A stretch of 64,000 nucleotides of DNA from NCBI RefSeq assembly GCF_000149955.1, contig NW_017264845.1, positions 315,472-379,471 of the forward strand, in the 5' to 3' direction. This stretch comes from Fusarium oxysporum f. sp. lycopersici 4287 (taxonomy: Eukaryota > Ascomycota > Sordariomycetes > Hypocreales > Nectriaceae). The notes beneath the pieces were generated by a model. The model saw only the letters and a list, made by a program, of their open reading frames with translations, did not search any database and was not told the origin of the DNA. Both the position numbers and the translations under genes were made by a program. This document shows, one piece after another, positions 31,557-41,652 of this stretch (within the stretch, counting starts at the first letter, position 1; every line of letters begins with the position of its first letter).

Positions 31557-31880
31557 AATGGCGCTATTGAACCATGGGGCAACATGTAAAGGAACCCGGT
31601 AAGTAAAATAGCCCAAAGTAGTATGTATTAAAAGGCAATATTTAGGTATGTATTTTTCCAAAGTATGAATTATTATAAATCCAAATTACAGTGTTGCGAT
31701 AAGTTTGAAGTTTGGTGATTTTTTTTTGATGTGGTTGTCGAGATTGAGATTGTGTTATGTGATTGGCCAGGCTGCATGGACCGTGCATTTCGGTACATTA
31801 GATTGAGGAGAGACAAGCAGCCATTTGGGGTAGGGGATAGTATGGGAATACCGATTTGCAGTAAGGTTACCAATCCAAGC
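31557..31880. repeat. Dispersed repeat R2, copy 1
   Basis: Matches 42744-43070 in the same orientation. Shared blocks include AAATGGCGCTATTGAA at the left edge, GCCCAAAGT, GTTGCGATAAGTTTGAAG, GCTGCATGGACCGTGCATT and GACAAGCAGCCATTTGGGGTA. There is no coding sequence. The GCGATAAGTTTGAAG block resembles the end of impala/mimp-type elements, but no inverted partner is present. Confidence 0.75.
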
Positions 31881-32029
31881 CATAATACATTAAAAGCAGA
31901 TCAACCAACATAGTTAAGTTTCCAGTTCAGAGGGATCCAATATATTTAAATCCAGTCAGATTTAGATCATATTATGAGTGTATTATATAGTATATTTAGC
32001 AAGGAATGTGGAAAAGTATAATATAGGCA

Positions 32030-32115
32030 AGAACCAACCAGCCAGTCCAACGAGTCAGATATAACCCGCATTCCAACCATTATCCCGACGTGAGATAGAA
32101 TGCCACAGACAGGGG
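32030..32115 (-). repeat. Dispersed repeat R3, copy 1
   Basis: The reverse complement of this segment matches 45118-45205 closely (CTGTCTGTGGCATTCTATCT, GATAATGGTTGGAATGCGGG, TTATATCTG, GGACTGGCTGGT). Non-coding. Confidence 0.8.
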
Positions 32116-32876
32116 CCCAGTAACAGGGGGGAAGGCCAAGATTAAGTGCCATAACCGCAGATAGGAGGGCAGGTGCAGGGCCAGATAGATAGAGAGAGTG
32201 CCGTCGCAGAATACAGCAGTAAAAGCAATGGATAGAGGAGGGGCCAGGAGAGACATTTCATTAATAGTAATTAGTATAATACGTTAAGTAAGGGGGGAGG
32301 ATAAGAACACCCAATAGATATAAGAGTGCAGTTAATAAAGGTAGGTTATTATATAGTATAGATAGAAGGTAATAAAAAAAAGGAAAAAGAGCAGAAGGAA
32401 GAAAAAGGTTTACATAGTAAATATTTAGCTAAAGGATATTTATTTAAATAATATATAGTAAGGCAAAATAGATATATAAGGCAGGTAGTTCCATAGCAAG
32501 GGAGAGTATATATAAAAGTAAATAAAAGATAGGATTAGACCATAAGGGTATATTTAAAATAGATATATAATACAAGTTTAAACAAGATACAAATCAATTT
32601 ACCACCATACACGAATGATAGTTCAGGTTATAGTTGCCGCAAAACATGGGTAAGCCATAGCACGGAGAAATTAAGGTTTAAACCACAGCAACCGCAAAAG
32701 CAAGTTCATATTTACATATATACAAACCAACCCCGGGTACAACGGAACATTAACAAAGACCAAAACAAACCAGGAATCCATTTGCAGACCAAGATTTATC
32801 CACCAGCATATACATCAGTATAGGGATCAAAAGGAGAAAATAACAGCATATAGATACAGCCAGATTTGCATGTCGT
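32116..32876. other. Purine-rich, A-biased non-coding tract
   Basis: About 700 bp in which the plus strand is unusually rich in A and G and poor in C (for example 32190-32570). No gene is present. It could be an old element altered by strand-asymmetric C-to-T change on the minus strand. It directly precedes piggyBac copy 2. Confidence 0.5.
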
Positions 32877-34953
32877 TTTGACTGTCGTAAGCCTCCACCT
32901 TCGTACCTGGCCCCACATAACCCCCGCCGGATCTGAGGTACATGGAGTGACTTTGAGAATCACCAAAATCAACCCCGCCCATTTCATCATATATCTCATT
33001 TTATGAGTTCTCATGGATTCCCAACACCTCATCAGCCAAGCAGTCAACGCATATGATGATAATAGCTTCATCCGTGTCGATGATAGCCGCCGCGAGCAGC
33101 CCGCTGATAACACCTGCCGGCCAATACATGACCCTATTCTTGATCGTGGCTACAACTTCGAGGCCATGGTCGTTCCAACCCGGCCCTTTGAGATAACGGT
33201 CCTGCCCTCAGAGCCGCTGTTGCTTTTCCAGCAATTCGTGCCTATTTCCTTAGTAGAAAGCTGGGTCTGCTACACCAACAGCTGGGTCAGTCACCGGCTT
33301 GAGCAGCATGAAGATGGCACCCAAAGACTACATCCGCAATTGCGGCTGCTAGCTTGGAAGCCGACCTCTACTGCGGAAATCTACGTATGGCTTGCGACCT
33401 TGATGTATATGAGAATTCATAAGGAGCCAAACATCGAGGATTATTGGAAGGTTTCAAAACCTAAGGACATTCGCCCAGTTCATCCAGTAGTCAAATGGAT
33501 GTCGTATAATCGCTTCCAATTACTATCTCGACATCTTCATATCTATGATCCTCTGACTCTCAGTATAGATGATATGGGCTTCTATGGCCGTACATTCAGT
33601 CGGGTTCATACATGGTCTGACCATATACAACATATATCTACCGTCTTCTATATACCGGGCACATCTATTGCTGTAGATGAGTGTATGATCCGTTTTCTAG
33701 GAGGATCTCTGGAGACAACAACTATCCCTTCCAAGCCAATCCCCACAGGCTTCAAAGTCTGGACTGTGGCTCAGCGAGGCTATTTTCTTCGGTGGATTTG
33801 GCATAGGCCGGGCCGGAAGTTCGGGCCTGTTGGGGTTAGGCCGACCTACCGGCGCCTGCCCTCACAGCTGCGGATGATGCGACAGCGCCGGCAGCTTCGA
33901 GAGAGAAACACGATCCATCTGAACCCGACTCAAGCTGTGGTTGTTGCCTTAGTTAATTTACTGCCGAAATCCACGTACCATGTATTTCTCGATAATTTGT
34001 TCTCTTCCTGCGATCTATTCCGGAGACTTCGGCAGCGTGGCCATGGAGCGACGGGTACAGCCCGCAAGAACTGTGGCATCTACAAGCCCCTTGTCAAGCT
34101 AAAGGCTATAGATAATACAGCTGCTGGCAGTCTCGAGTTTAATGTTGTTAAAGCTATTCCAACAGCCGATAACAAGGTCAACCAGATCGCTTGGAAAGAC
34201 AATGCGCTTGTGTTATTTCTGACGACTGTGTTTAAGGGCAATGAAAGGCTTGACTGCATCAGGAAGAAACCGACAACAGACCAAATACAAGCACGACCAA
34301 TACAGCGTTTTTTTGGTGACGACCCTGTTAAACAGGTTTCTATCCCATCTATTGCTGCTATCTATAACAACGAGATGAATGCCGTGGATCGAGGTGACCA
34401 AATGAGAGCTTATTGGGGCCTTGACCGTCGTGTGCGCCGAGGCGGCTGGAAAGCCCTGGCTTGGGACTTTCTCCTGGAAATTGCCCTTGTAAATAGCTTC
34501 ATTTTGCAGCAGCGAGGGCAGCCGCAATGGAAGGCAGAGATTTCGCAAGGCAGTTGGCGGCAACGGCTTGTGAATGATCTTATGGAAGCGTATGCACCGA
34601 AGACGCAATCAAGAAAGAGATTTCGGACTGGAAACGAATTTACGCCTACATTACAGCACACTCGCGTTCGCAAAGGAAAATCTGAATGCCTTGCCTGTCA
34701 AGGCCTCCGGCTAGGTCAGCGTCGGTCTCGAAGATCAAGGGCAGCATTATCTGCGATTAGCGGTAACAGTCGAAGGGCGCCTCAGTCACGACATAGGTGT
34801 CAAGAATGTAATGTAGCTTTATGTAGACTTGGCAATTGCTGGGACCTTTGGCACAACCAAAGTTAGGTGGGGATAAATGTACCTTTGATTTAACGCATTT
34901 TTATTGGCTAGCCCCGCTGCTAGGTACGGAAGTGGAGGCTTACGACAGTCAAA
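32877..34953 (+). mobile_element. piggyBac-type DNA transposon, copy 2 (2.1 kb)
   Basis: The ends are TTTGACTGTCGTAAGCCTCC and its continuation at 32877-32907, matched in reverse complement at 34923-34953 with two mismatches in 31 bp. One intact transposase gene lies between. The flanks (GTCGT before, GGGAT after) show no TTAA duplication. The inverted repeats differ from copy 1 except for a shared core (TAAGSCTCCA), so these are two families. Confidence 0.78.
33013..34866 (+). CDS. piggyBac-type transposase, intact 617 residues
   Basis: The frame is open from ATG 33013 (MDSQHLISQAVNAYDDNSF) to TAG at 34864-34866, with no intron. The DDE_Tnp_1_7 fold is recognisable: MRIHKEPNIEDYWK, then the first Asp in AVDECMIRFLGG (near residue 224), the second in VFLDNLFSS (near 326), and the third in AVDRGDQMRAYWGLD (near 458). 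A C-terminal cysteine/histidine cluster (CLACQGLRLGQ, HRCQECNVALCRLGNCWDLWH) is the usual DNA-binding cross-brace domain. Length and key residues are normal for the family, so an active protein is possible. The start is chosen because it aligns with that of the copy at 2122. The relative there has an intron at the codon after TADNK that this gene lacks. Confidence 0.9.
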   Translation: MDSQHLISQAVNAYDDNSFIRVDDSRREQPADNTCRPIHDPILDRGYNFEAMVVPTRPFEITVLPSEPLLLFQQFVPISLVESWVCYTNSWVSHRLEQHEDGTQRLHPQLRLLAWKPTSTAEIYVWLATLMYMRIHKEPNIEDYWKVSKPKDIRPVHPVVKWMSYNRFQLLSRHLHIYDPLTLSIDDMGFYGRTFSRVHTWSDHIQHISTVFYIPGTSIAVDECMIRFLGGSLETTTIPSKPIPTGFKVWTVAQRGYFLRWIWHRPGRKFGPVGVRPTYRRLPSQLRMMRQRRQLRERNTIHLNPTQAVVVALVNLLPKSTYHVFLDNLFSSCDLFRRLRQRGHGATGTARKNCGIYKPLVKLKAIDNTAAGSLEFNVVKAIPTADNKVNQIAWKDNALVLFLTTVFKGNERLDCIRKKPTTDQIQARPIQRFFGDDPVKQVSIPSIAAIYNNEMNAVDRGDQMRAYWGLDRRVRRGGWKALAWDFLLEIALVNSFILQQRGQPQWKAEISQGSWRQRLVNDLMEAYAPKTQSRKRFRTGNEFTPTLQHTRVRKGKSECLACQGLRLGQRRSRRSRAALSAISGNSRRAPQSRHRCQECNVALCRLGNCWDLWHNQS

Positions 34954-35352
34954 GGGATAACCAGGTGGCCCGCTCGCTAATCATGCACCTTATTAAAAAA
35001 CGCGAATGCACGCTCTTCCTCATGCGACGGCTCTGCGTATCTTTTATCGCTCTTCGTGAGCTCATACCGAGAATTTCACATCGCAGAGGCCGTTTTCGAG
35101 GCACTCGAGGCAGGATTTTTCATATCAAGGTCAGGGGCTAGGCTATCTAATATCGCCGCACAGCATATCTTGTTCACAGACTGAGGTATACAGCCAACCA
35201 ACAGCCTCATTAACCCCGCTTCTATGCCACCTAGGCTGACGGGAGGCCAGAGCTTTCGAAAATGCCTCACTGAAACCCAGCAGCTCCGAGCCCGCCGTCC
35301 CCTCCACCATCCACATTGTCAGTGAAGAGCATCTTTCGACGCGGATCATACC
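34954..35352. promoter_or_regulatory. Upstream region of the 599-residue membrane-protein gene
   Basis: About 400 bp between the piggyBac right end and ATG 35353. No element was recognised. The start codon context CATACCATGG fits the fungal consensus. Confidence 0.35.
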
Positions 35353-37152
35353 ATGGCTGACGCCGCCGAACTTGCGGGTATCGTTGGCACGTGGGTTGCC
35401 GTCGCGCTTGCAGTTATCGCTCTGGCTGGTGTCCTCCCTGTCTATCTTCTTTATCGAGCCTCAAATACTGAACGGAACATTGCCCTTAGTGATGTCGACG
35501 ATCCGCATCATCTGTATATCTCTCCTGGTGTTGCGCTTTGGCGCGGGAAGCCTTTTTCCTGGACACTTGGGATCCCTGATTTCACGAATTCACCTTGCAT
35601 CGAAGATCTGCGGCTCAAGTTTCACCGAAACGCTATTCAAAAAGAACACTCCCTTACTGGTTGGGTCAACCTGGCCAACCTCCTGCGCGCTTATGGCGCC
35701 CCAGGCCCCAGGACAGGAGCGCTTGAGTATAACAGGAGAGAGAGCTACCTTCCCGTCCATAGAGGTTGGTTGCTGCTAATAGGTATTAACGGCCGCTATA
35801 CCCGCGACAAAGTCTATGGAGTTGCACGAGGACAGCCGATTGAGTCTGAAATGGTCGACTTTGGAAAACACCCGTCATCTATATCTGGATCAACTGGAAT
35901 GTTAGGTCCCATGCCGAGTCGGCAAGGCGATTTAATCGACGCCAAAATCTGCTTTCGGTTACATTCGGCCAAGCAGTTGAAATCATTACATTCCGAGGAT
36001 ATTCATATCAAATTACAAGTTATGCTATTCTTGGGGCTCCTCCCTGGAAGAAAGGGAGCTTTATATGATTTGCGCAAGCCTACTATTGTGGCCAGAGGGG
36101 CTCATGGGTTACATGTCGTCCCCCAGACCAACTTGCCACAGTCCGGACCACCCGGGCCACCCGGACCACCCGAACAACCCAAGAAGGAGGCGCGTACGAT
36201 TTGGAAACTGACCAGTTCTGATAGCGAAGAACTGGGGCCGGATAGGCGTCGGATATTGCATGATCTGAATGTTAAAGTGCCATACGTTTACAAGATTGCG
36301 ACGGATCAAGACGAACGAGAATCGGAGAACTATAACGAATTGCGACCTTCATCTTCTGGAAGACATTCATTCTATTCCATTGAGGTGTCTCAACAGGGTA
36401 AACCGACAGCATGGATGTGCAAATCAGACCTATCCCGTTTACTAAACGCCTTTTTCGGCCTCCCTACGAGTCCCTATGGTTTCCTTTGTGGGCCTGGCTT
36501 ATTTGACGAAGATGGGTTGTTTAGTCAACTTTTCCCCGAGACACTCAGTAAAATCATTGAGTGTGAGCTCCAGACTGTTGATCGTCTGAATTTATCGGAC
36601 TCTGACCAGGAAGCACTTCGAGAGGCAATGCTTGATATTTGGAATGCCGATCCCGACGATAAATCTTGGAGTCGTGGACGCATGGCAGCATTTCACGAGC
36701 TCGCTAAACGGCTCTGTACCACGTGCAAAGCTGACAGTCCGACGTTACGCATATTAATGATTCTATATGCACTCGATCCAAGCTTCGCGGCACTGATCCG
36801 CAAACCATGCGAAAATAGCAAAGATGCTGTGGCGAGGTTGTCGCTGGATTTGGAAAAGAAGGTCGTCCGAACAACCGCAAGTACGGGCCTGTCTGCCAGG
36901 GAGTGGTACTTCGAGTTCTACAAAATCACTCATTCTAACCAACTCTATGGCACGGCGCTAGAAGTTGCCTTCCCTTATGTCAAAATGGCATGCTTGCTAG
37001 CAGAAGTTCGCATCGCCATGTGGAGAATGATGATTCCTGCGAAACACCTTTCCACGTTTTATAATGGACTAGATAGTATCGTACACATCACCTCCCGAAC
37101 GGTCCCACCGAAGTCCATACCTCAGATTAATTACAACAGATATGCACGTTGA
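35353..37152 (+). CDS. Uncharacterised 599-residue protein with a single N-terminal membrane segment
   Basis: A single intact frame starts at ATG 35353 in good context and ends at TGA 37150-37152. Residues about 8-33 (LAGIVGTWVAVALAVIALAG and on) form one hydrophobic span followed by a charged region, so the protein is probably anchored with a large soluble domain. A short collagen-like GPPGPPGPP stretch with a lysine-rich tail sits at about residues 264-280. The rest has no motif I recognise, though N-termini of the type AELAGIVGTWVAV are common in uncharacterised fungal proteins found near NLR and HET genes. It is flanked by transposons. Function unknown; immune-like or incompatibility roles would be speculation. 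Confidence 0.72.
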   Translation: MADAAELAGIVGTWVAVALAVIALAGVLPVYLLYRASNTERNIALSDVDDPHHLYISPGVALWRGKPFSWTLGIPDFTNSPCIEDLRLKFHRNAIQKEHSLTGWVNLANLLRAYGAPGPRTGALEYNRRESYLPVHRGWLLLIGINGRYTRDKVYGVARGQPIESEMVDFGKHPSSISGSTGMLGPMPSRQGDLIDAKICFRLHSAKQLKSLHSEDIHIKLQVMLFLGLLPGRKGALYDLRKPTIVARGAHGLHVVPQTNLPQSGPPGPPGPPEQPKKEARTIWKLTSSDSEELGPDRRRILHDLNVKVPYVYKIATDQDERESENYNELRPSSSGRHSFYSIEVSQQGKPTAWMCKSDLSRLLNAFFGLPTSPYGFLCGPGLFDEDGLFSQLFPETLSKIIECELQTVDRLNLSDSDQEALREAMLDIWNADPDDKSWSRGRMAAFHELAKRLCTTCKADSPTLRILMILYALDPSFAALIRKPCENSKDAVARLSLDLEKKVVRTTASTGLSAREWYFEFYKITHSNQLYGTALEVAFPYVKMACLLAEVRIAMWRMMIPAKHLSTFYNGLDSIVHITSRTVPPKSIPQINYNRYAR

Positions 37153-38619
37153 TCAAGCAAGCGAGATCCTAGAAGACAATGATCGACCCTTTGTACGTCT
37201 GGCATGAAGAGGAAGGTGGCGGGGTTCAGCTTGCCGCTTCAGGTTATTTTGACTCTACCCCTGCTTTTCTCCAGAAAAACTCAATTGCAAGCTCCAACAA
37301 AAGTATGTAGGACAAGGCGGACACAGAAGGTGGTGGAAGAGGTTATGGGCTGCTTACCAACTCTTGATCCCCCCCCCCCCCTGGTTTCATTTTATACCAC
37401 CCCGATATCGGCTCGCAGAATGTTCTGGTAGATAACGAAGGCTGTACTGTCACCGAACTCATTGGCTCAGACCTCACCCAGACAATGCCATGATTTGTAG
37501 AATATGTCAGATACCAGGATGGGTTACGCGCGATTGGGATCCTCTGATGCTCCCCAACCTAGCTTGTTTTAGTAAAGTCCCAGAGACGCAAAAGCGACAC
37601 GACGCGTGGATGCGGATAAAACTGAATGGAAGATAAAGAGACCAATTTGTGTTTCTGCTTTACACCTTGACGGGAAACGATGCTTAGAACAAGGCAAATG
37701 TGAGCTAGATGTGTTATTTGCAGCTGAGACCTGTGGCTGAAAGCTTATCTTCACCCCATAACTTAGCTCAGAACAAGGCATTCAGTTTATCTGGTTCTCT
37801 GATGAACTGATTTCAGGTCCACTAGTTACACAATTCGTGAACCATACGCCTTTAGCAGAAGGCTTATCATCTTCACGGACGTCTTCTTCCAGCGATCACT
37901 TTGTAACCCCTATTACACTTTGGTCCGGTTTCTTTTTTAGAGACCAAGAGTCCTACCTCACCTAGATAGCCACAGTCCGTAGGGCGGCTTAACAAGAACA
38001 GGTTAATTTATCCCTCGGTAGTCAAAGCATTCTCTCCCCCCTTTTATAATCCATGTACTGTCAGTACCATAACCATAATGGCTAACTTGTCAGTCAGTTT
38101 CTTCTCGACCTTGCAACTGCCATTAATCGAAAGCAGCAAACGGGTGAAGCGAACTTCATGATATGGGGCCAAGCGCCTGACAGCTAGCAAAGCCATATAT
38201 AACAATCCGATTTCCACTTTAATTCACATTTGCTTTTGGTCCATTTTTGTGTTTGTGAGGGCTGTCATTGTGTCTCCCGTTCTGCAATTCCAATTAATGC
38301 CACTTTGGATGGGACGGGCTAGCTCTGTGAGCGGCCACACCTTTAAGGCGCCGGGAAGGGTGGCCTATCGGAGCCGTTACACCCCTCTCACGCCTTCCTT
38401 CTATCCATCTATCTCCCCCACTTTTCAATTCTCCGTCACCTCTCCTCTAAATTCCTCAACGCGATTAGTGAAATTGCGTGAATCTAGCTTTTTTATCTCT
38501 ACCAAGCTTGGATGAGATCCGAATCTCTTAGTTACCGAGGATGCCATGCAAGGTCTCACCAACGGTCCGACCCGCCATCGAAAAATGTGCCCGATGAGCC
38601 TTGGATCAGCCCAACTATC
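37153..38619. other. Intergenic interval with a C13 homopolymer
   Basis: No gene is supported in 1.47 kb. A run of 13 C (about 37369-37381) is a likely assembly-uncertain site. Short frames here have no recognisable content. Confidence 0.4.
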
Positions 38620-39502
38620 TTAATCATCATAATCCAACCAGTAATGAAAAAAACAGCCCAGCATTCCAATACCAGACGCTAGCGGGATAAGTTGGCCAGG
38701 AGACGCAAGGCTATAGACCCCCGCGATAGAGTTCCAATGGACAGAGAGTTCGACGGCCAGGACCACGGCCGTAATCAAAATTAATATCCATTGTCCTCGA
38801 TCTATTTTCATCCCAATATCCCACATATCATCCATAGAGTCATCGAACGAATTTCTCCCATGGTAGAAAACTGTTTGATAGTCAGCGCTTATGCCATGTC
38901 CATCATGGTCATTTCAGCATGCCGGAAGGCAGGCAGGGTACCCTACGGAAGAGGAATTTTGCAGTGTAATAGACACCCAGCGGAACGGTCATCACCTTCA
39001 GCAGCGTTCGAAACCAGCCAAAGAGATTCACGCGAGCAAAGAAGAAGATATAATCATCCGCGCAGCTGACGCGGTGAAGTTTATCCATCCCAGCAAAGAG
39101 GAACCAGACCAAATAGCACTCGAAGCCGACAAACAGCCCGAGTGCGAACCGGTAACCCACGGGGTTGTCCTTGCGCCAACGCCGATCGACAGTCACCATC
39201 GATAGGTACGGAACGACGAGATAGATGACGATGGAAACTTCGACGGCGTAGAGTGTGCGGCGTACCGTTTCGCGCACCAAGATAACGAAGACCGACAGAG
39301 CGTACGCGATGAAGGCTGCGCGTACTTGGCTCATGAACCTGAAAGCGGGGCCATCCTCCAGAATGTCGTTGCGAACCACGTGGTACATCGTGCAGAGGTA
39401 AGTGATGAGCTGGAGGTAGAAACTGATGCGGATGCCCAGGCCGTAGAGGTCCGGGTTGCCGTCAATTCCACAGCTATCGCTGGCGCTGCCGGCGGTATCC
39501 AT
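38620..39502 (-). CDS. Multi-pass membrane protein, paralogue A of a divergent pair
   Basis: Two exons (39502-38947 and 38870-38620) joined by a 76-bp intron (38871-38946, GTAGGG...AAACAG, with a GCTGAC branch) give 268 residues. The ATG at 39502 (MDTAGSASDSCGIDGNPDL) is preferred over the in-frame ATG at 39562, because it places GNPDLYGLGIRISFYLQ about 14 residues from the start, as in the partner gene. Hydrophobic spans: YLQLITYLCTMYH, FIAYALSVFVILV, VSIVIYLVVPYLS, FALGLFVGFECYLVWFLF, LLKVMTVPLGVYY, ILILITAVVLAVELSV, LIPLASGIGMLGCFFHYWL. The last part keeps the shared SPGQLIPLASG motif. Family known to me only as an uncharacterised fungal membrane protein; no transport or signalling motif is visible. 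Confidence 0.78.
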
Positions 39503-39816
39503 CTTAAGATCTTTTGATCTGAAGAATGGTAGAAGAGGGGACCGGAGGAGATGGGATGCCATTTACTTGTGGCAATAGAGCCTTGTCCTTCTTGCTGACC
39601 AGGTAATCTGATCTGACGTGGCCGCCTCATAATTACTGCATTGACAACGCAGCGCTGCATTTGGCCGCCAAGTCAGATGTTACCAATCCACTTCATATCT
39701 GTAGCTACCATTTATCCAGCAAGAAAGTACCGTTTTCTCTGACGACAGTGGACCTCTTCTCACGAAACTGCAAACCACCCTAACCAAGACGCTGCTTATG
39801 AGCTGCAGCCACAATA
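39503..39816. promoter_or_regulatory. Short bidirectional promoter of the membrane-protein pair
   Basis: Only 314 bp separate the two start codons of the divergent paralogues, so both promoters must overlap here. This suggests co-regulation. No named operator was recognised. Confidence 0.5.
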
Positions 39817-40860
39817 ATGAACAGCTCCTCTCTATCGGCCTGCCACTTCGAAGGCAACGGTGATCTCTACGGGCTTGGCGTCCGCACCGGTCTTTACACT
39901 CAATGGGCAGCGACACTGATCACGACCGTCGCCGACCCGCACGCCGAGAACGTCGTCATGGTACTGAACATGCTGATCCAGACGGCCCTGCTGCTCGGAC
40001 TTGTCATCCTCTCCGCGCGGCACGAGGCAAGCGTCTTGGACCCTGTCATCACCTTCTGGCTGCTATTCGGCGCCCTTTCCAACCTGACTGGCGATGGCGT
40101 CCACATTCTGGACCACCCCACGGGCTCTTACCGCTTGATTCTGTACGCGGCTGTAGCGATGTACTACATTTGGTTCTGGTTTACAGGATGGATGGGCATG
40201 CTGGATCCAGATTGTGATCCCACTGTCTTCTTTGGCAACGTCAACATCCGGGGGCGTTACTCCATCTTTGCGCAGGCCATGTCAATCCTGGGCCTGGTGG
40301 TGTGTATCACGCTTGCCATATGGCGCCCTCTTAGGGATAAGGTTCGAGGGCTAGAGGGGAGGAAGTGTCAAGATGACCGTGTTGAGGAAGAGCTGGGCGG
40401 CGACGCTGATGATCCACAGGACAATGCAAGGCAAAAGGAAGATGTTCCTGTGGTTGTTCCTGAGGCGATCGAGCTAGCTGGTGCGGAGGATCTCGCTCGC
40501 GAACGGGGGGGCGAGAATGAAAGTCCGACCCGCAGACCTGAGGGAGGAAACACCACCTCTACTGCTGAGCTTGATGAAGTACCGGTTATACGGGGCGGGT
40601 ATAGCTGGCATGTTCCGTGGATTATGGATTCTGATCGGATGGATGACTTAGAGGTGATGCTGGATCGCTTTAGTTGGGAAGGGAAATGGGGCAATGTCAA
40701 CCCTTACTTCCTTTGCCTGTCTGTCATGAATATTGCCCTATCCATTGCCGCGGTAGAGTATCTCATCAAGGCAAACAACATCGCAGGCGCAAACGACGTC
40801 GATAGTGTGGGACAGCTTATAGCCTTAGTCTCTGGGGCATTCTCTCTCATTTTCGGCTAG
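39817..40860 (+). CDS. Multi-pass membrane protein, paralogue B of a divergent pair
   Basis: A 347-residue frame without introns starts at ATG 39817 (MNSSSLSACHFEGNGDLYGL). It shares with paralogue A the motif GNxDLYGLGxRxxxY near residue 14 and the C-terminal GQLIxLxSG. Membrane spans: VLNMLIQTALLLGLVILSA, ITFWLLFGALSNLTG, LILYAAVAMYYIWFWFTGW, AMSILGLVVCITLAIW, and two near the end (FLCLSVMNIALSIAAVEYLI and the last about 18 residues). Between the fourth and fifth lies a long acidic, charged loop of about 100 residues (REDVPVV-like, EEELGGDADDPQDN) lacking in paralogue A. The protein ends right after the last span. Not assigned to a characterised family; duplication and divergence of an ancestral gene is clear. 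Confidence 0.8.
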   Translation: MNSSSLSACHFEGNGDLYGLGVRTGLYTQWAATLITTVADPHAENVVMVLNMLIQTALLLGLVILSARHEASVLDPVITFWLLFGALSNLTGDGVHILDHPTGSYRLILYAAVAMYYIWFWFTGWMGMLDPDCDPTVFFGNVNIRGRYSIFAQAMSILGLVVCITLAIWRPLRDKVRGLEGRKCQDDRVEEELGGDADDPQDNARQKEDVPVVVPEAIELAGAEDLARERGGENESPTRRPEGGNTTSTAELDEVPVIRGGYSWHVPWIMDSDRMDDLEVMLDRFSWEGKWGNVNPYFLCLSVMNIALSIAAVEYLIKANNIAGANDVDSVGQLIALVSGAFSLIFG

Positions 40861-41652
40861 AATCAGTACCTAGGTCTCCAGCTGAATTGTACGCACGTTT
40901 TGGACGATGGTCTCTTGGGTCCCTTTCAGAAGTGAAAGGCGAACCGCTATCTCCGGGATGCAGGGAGGGCCGTCCTACATCCTATATTTGGTATAGCTCT
41001 GTTTACTACCAGGCTACCTCTTGCTTTTTATTCTATTACTATAAGTAGTTTTACTTAAGGTCCTACTTACTTGCTATTTTAAAGTAAATTACTAGTTTGA
41101 AGTTATTAAGGTAAAATAGGTTAAAATGAATTAACGTGTTTGATAAGCGAGCGACGCAGACAAGCGAGCGACGAACTTTTCTTACCCTTGATACTTTTAA
41201 TCGCTTTAAAACCACAACAACCTATCTGATCAATTGAAACTATTCACTATGCTCTTCCCCAGATGCCTACTTACTACTGTACCAATTACCACGGGTAATG
41301 GACCCAATACAACTTTTGCGGCCCGTGCACCTTCCCCTTTTGGATCTTTAGGAGTTTAGGTCAATACAAGAATATTTGGTCCGTGCCCTCTCTCCAACTA
41401 CCCAGGATCCCAGCGCTGATTCCCTGTCAACGCGAATAAAAAGCACCTTTCGTATGGCAAAGGGTGCGCCGGAAACTCAATTGTAATGAATGCAATTTGG
41501 GAGCTTTGGCGCCATGTCTCCTATTTCCATGGTCTCATGAGACCTCAAAACCCGATGCCGGCATCCATTCCACTTGGTGTCCTTCGTCAAAGCTTTTTTC
41601 GCCTGCATCATCCTCTTACTGACGGAATCGGTCACGAGACAAACAGGGCACC
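40861..41652. other. Intergenic interval with a pogo-type left end
   Basis: No gene. At 41134 a TA-flanked ACGTGTTTGATAAGC end of pogo/Fot type begins, and at 41271-41325 a segment recurs inverted at 44283-44393 (CTACTGTACCAATTACC and GGCCCGTGCAC). See the findings. Confidence 0.5.

Noticed and set aside
31690..31716. Motif like the end of impala/mimp elements (GTTGCGATAAGTTTGAAG)
   Set aside because: The motif occurs inside both R2 copies but there is no inverted partner or TA duplication at that position, so no mimp element is called.
37204..37431. Frame running through a C13 homopolymer
   Set aside because: Homopolymer makes the frame unreliable and there is no recognisable content.
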